The notes under the pieces are model-generated. The model was not told the DNA's origin. It saw nothing but the letters and a program-made list of their open reading frames with translations, and made no database searches. A program made the translations under genes and the position numbers. DNA of 5,900 nt from an uncultured Clostridia bacterium (GTDB lineage Bacteria; Bacillota; Clostridia; TANB77; CAG-508), in the NCBI GenBank assembly GCA_947631725.1, contig CANRML010000081.1, positions 1 through 5,900 on the forward strand. The letters are read 5' to 3'. Of this stretch, positions 5,419-5,900 are shown in pieces; position 1 is the stretch's first letter, and each line of letters opens with the position of its first letter.

Positions 5419-5900
5419 ATGATGGAGTACGAGGATAACAACAATATAACAATGATGGACGGAACTGCAACAATAAAAGTAATAGGAGTAGGTGGTGCTG
5501 GAAATAATGCTGTTAACAGAATGATTGAAGCTGAGATTAAAGGCGTTGATTTCATTTCAGTAAACACAGATAGACAAGCATTACAACAATCAAAAGCAGG
5601 AACAAAAATTCAAATAGGTGAAAAAATCACAAGAGGACTAGGAGCTGGAGCTAATCCAGATATAGGAGCACAATCAGCAGAAGAAAGCAAATCAGAAATA
5701 GCTGAAGTATTAAGAGGAGCTGACATGGTATTTGTTACTGCCGGAATGGGTGGTGGAACAGGAACAGGAGCAGCACCAATCGTAGCAGCAACAGCAAAAG
5801 AAATGGGAATTTTGACAATAGGTGTTGTTACAAAACCATTTACATTTGAAGGTAAAAAAAGATTATCACAAGCAGAAAGAGGAATAGAAAGTTTAAAAGG
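5419..5900 (+). CDS. ftsZ: Cell division protein FtsZ (3' end outside the window)
   Basis: FtsZ is the tubulin-like GTPase that polymerises into the cytoplasmic Z-ring and recruits the divisome. The window holds the first 160 codons plus two bases, well under half of a typical ~350-400-residue protein. Visible motifs are the N-terminal nucleotide-binding segment VIGVGGAGNNAVNRM (21-35), VDFISVNTDRQAL (43-55), RGLGAGANPDIG (72-83) and the tubulin signature GGGTGTGAAP at 111-120. VVTKPFTFEGKKR (136-148) follows. The catalytic T7-loop and the C-terminal FtsA-binding peptide are beyond the edge. GGGAGG at 5405-5410 places ATG 5419 eight bases from GGAGG; the adjacent ATG 5422 is also possible and would remove one residue. 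The gene uses GGT, GCT and GTT codons more freely than its neighbours, as expected for a well-expressed gene (by eye). Confidence 0.98.
   Translation, partial: MMEYEDNNNITMMDGTATIKVIGVGGAGNNAVNRMIEAEIKGVDFISVNTDRQALQQSKAGTKIQIGEKITRGLGAGANPDIGAQSAEESKSEIAEVLRGADMVFVTAGMGGGTGTGAAPIVAATAKEMGILTIGVVTKPFTFEGKKRLSQAERGIESLK

Noticed and set aside
1..5900. CRISPR arrays, insertion sequences, tRNA or rRNA genes, riboswitches, phage or defence genes.
   Set aside because: No repeat-spacer pattern, transposase motifs, clover-leaf sequences or conserved RNA leaders are visible. The gaps between genes are short apart from 3896-4120, which is accounted for.

Overview
The window is a stretch of the division and cell wall (dcw) cluster of a low-GC Gram-positive bacterium. 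The gene order is murA (3' part), divIB/ftsQ, two tandem DUF881 genes, sbp, ftsA and ftsZ (5' part). B. subtilis has the same order from divIB onward (divIB-ylxW-ylxX-sbp-ftsA-ftsZ). Strong AT bias (roughly 30% GC by eye, not counted), AGA-dominated arginine codons, strong GGAGG ribosome binding sites, TTG starts and the sbp/DUF881 genes point to Bacillota, probably class Clostridia. The family cannot be named from this sequence. TGG encodes Trp and TGA is a genuine stop at murA and ftsA, so the standard bacterial code applies.

Layout: bases 1-937 hold the last ~311 codons of murA, including the catalytic Cys. A rho-independent terminator (947-992) closes that unit. A candidate promoter (978-1006) overlaps the terminator's 3' arm and starts a second unit of four closely spaced genes: divIB (1046-2026), DUF881 copy 1 (2038-2754), DUF881 copy 2 (2772-3465, broken by a +1 frameshift near 3049-3060) and sbp (3482-3895). 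A second terminator (3923-3952) closes this unit. The 225-base gap before ftsA holds that terminator, four 11-bp-phased repeats matching the WalR (YycF) box and a good sigma-A promoter (4053-4081). ftsA (4121-5350) and ftsZ (5419 to the edge) follow as a third unit.

How the genes work together: MurA makes the first committed peptidoglycan precursor. DivIB is a membrane component of the septal synthesis machinery. FtsZ polymerises into the Z-ring, and FtsA tethers it to the membrane through its C-terminal amphipathic helix. Sbp and the DUF881 proteins are conserved membrane proteins of uncertain role that travel with the cluster.

I see no new multi-gene system here; the coding content is ordinary dcw. 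The two items most worth following up are the phased WalR-like array in front of the ftsA promoter, which suggests direct control of ftsAZ by a cell-wall-sensing two-component system, and the frameshift in the second DUF881 gene.
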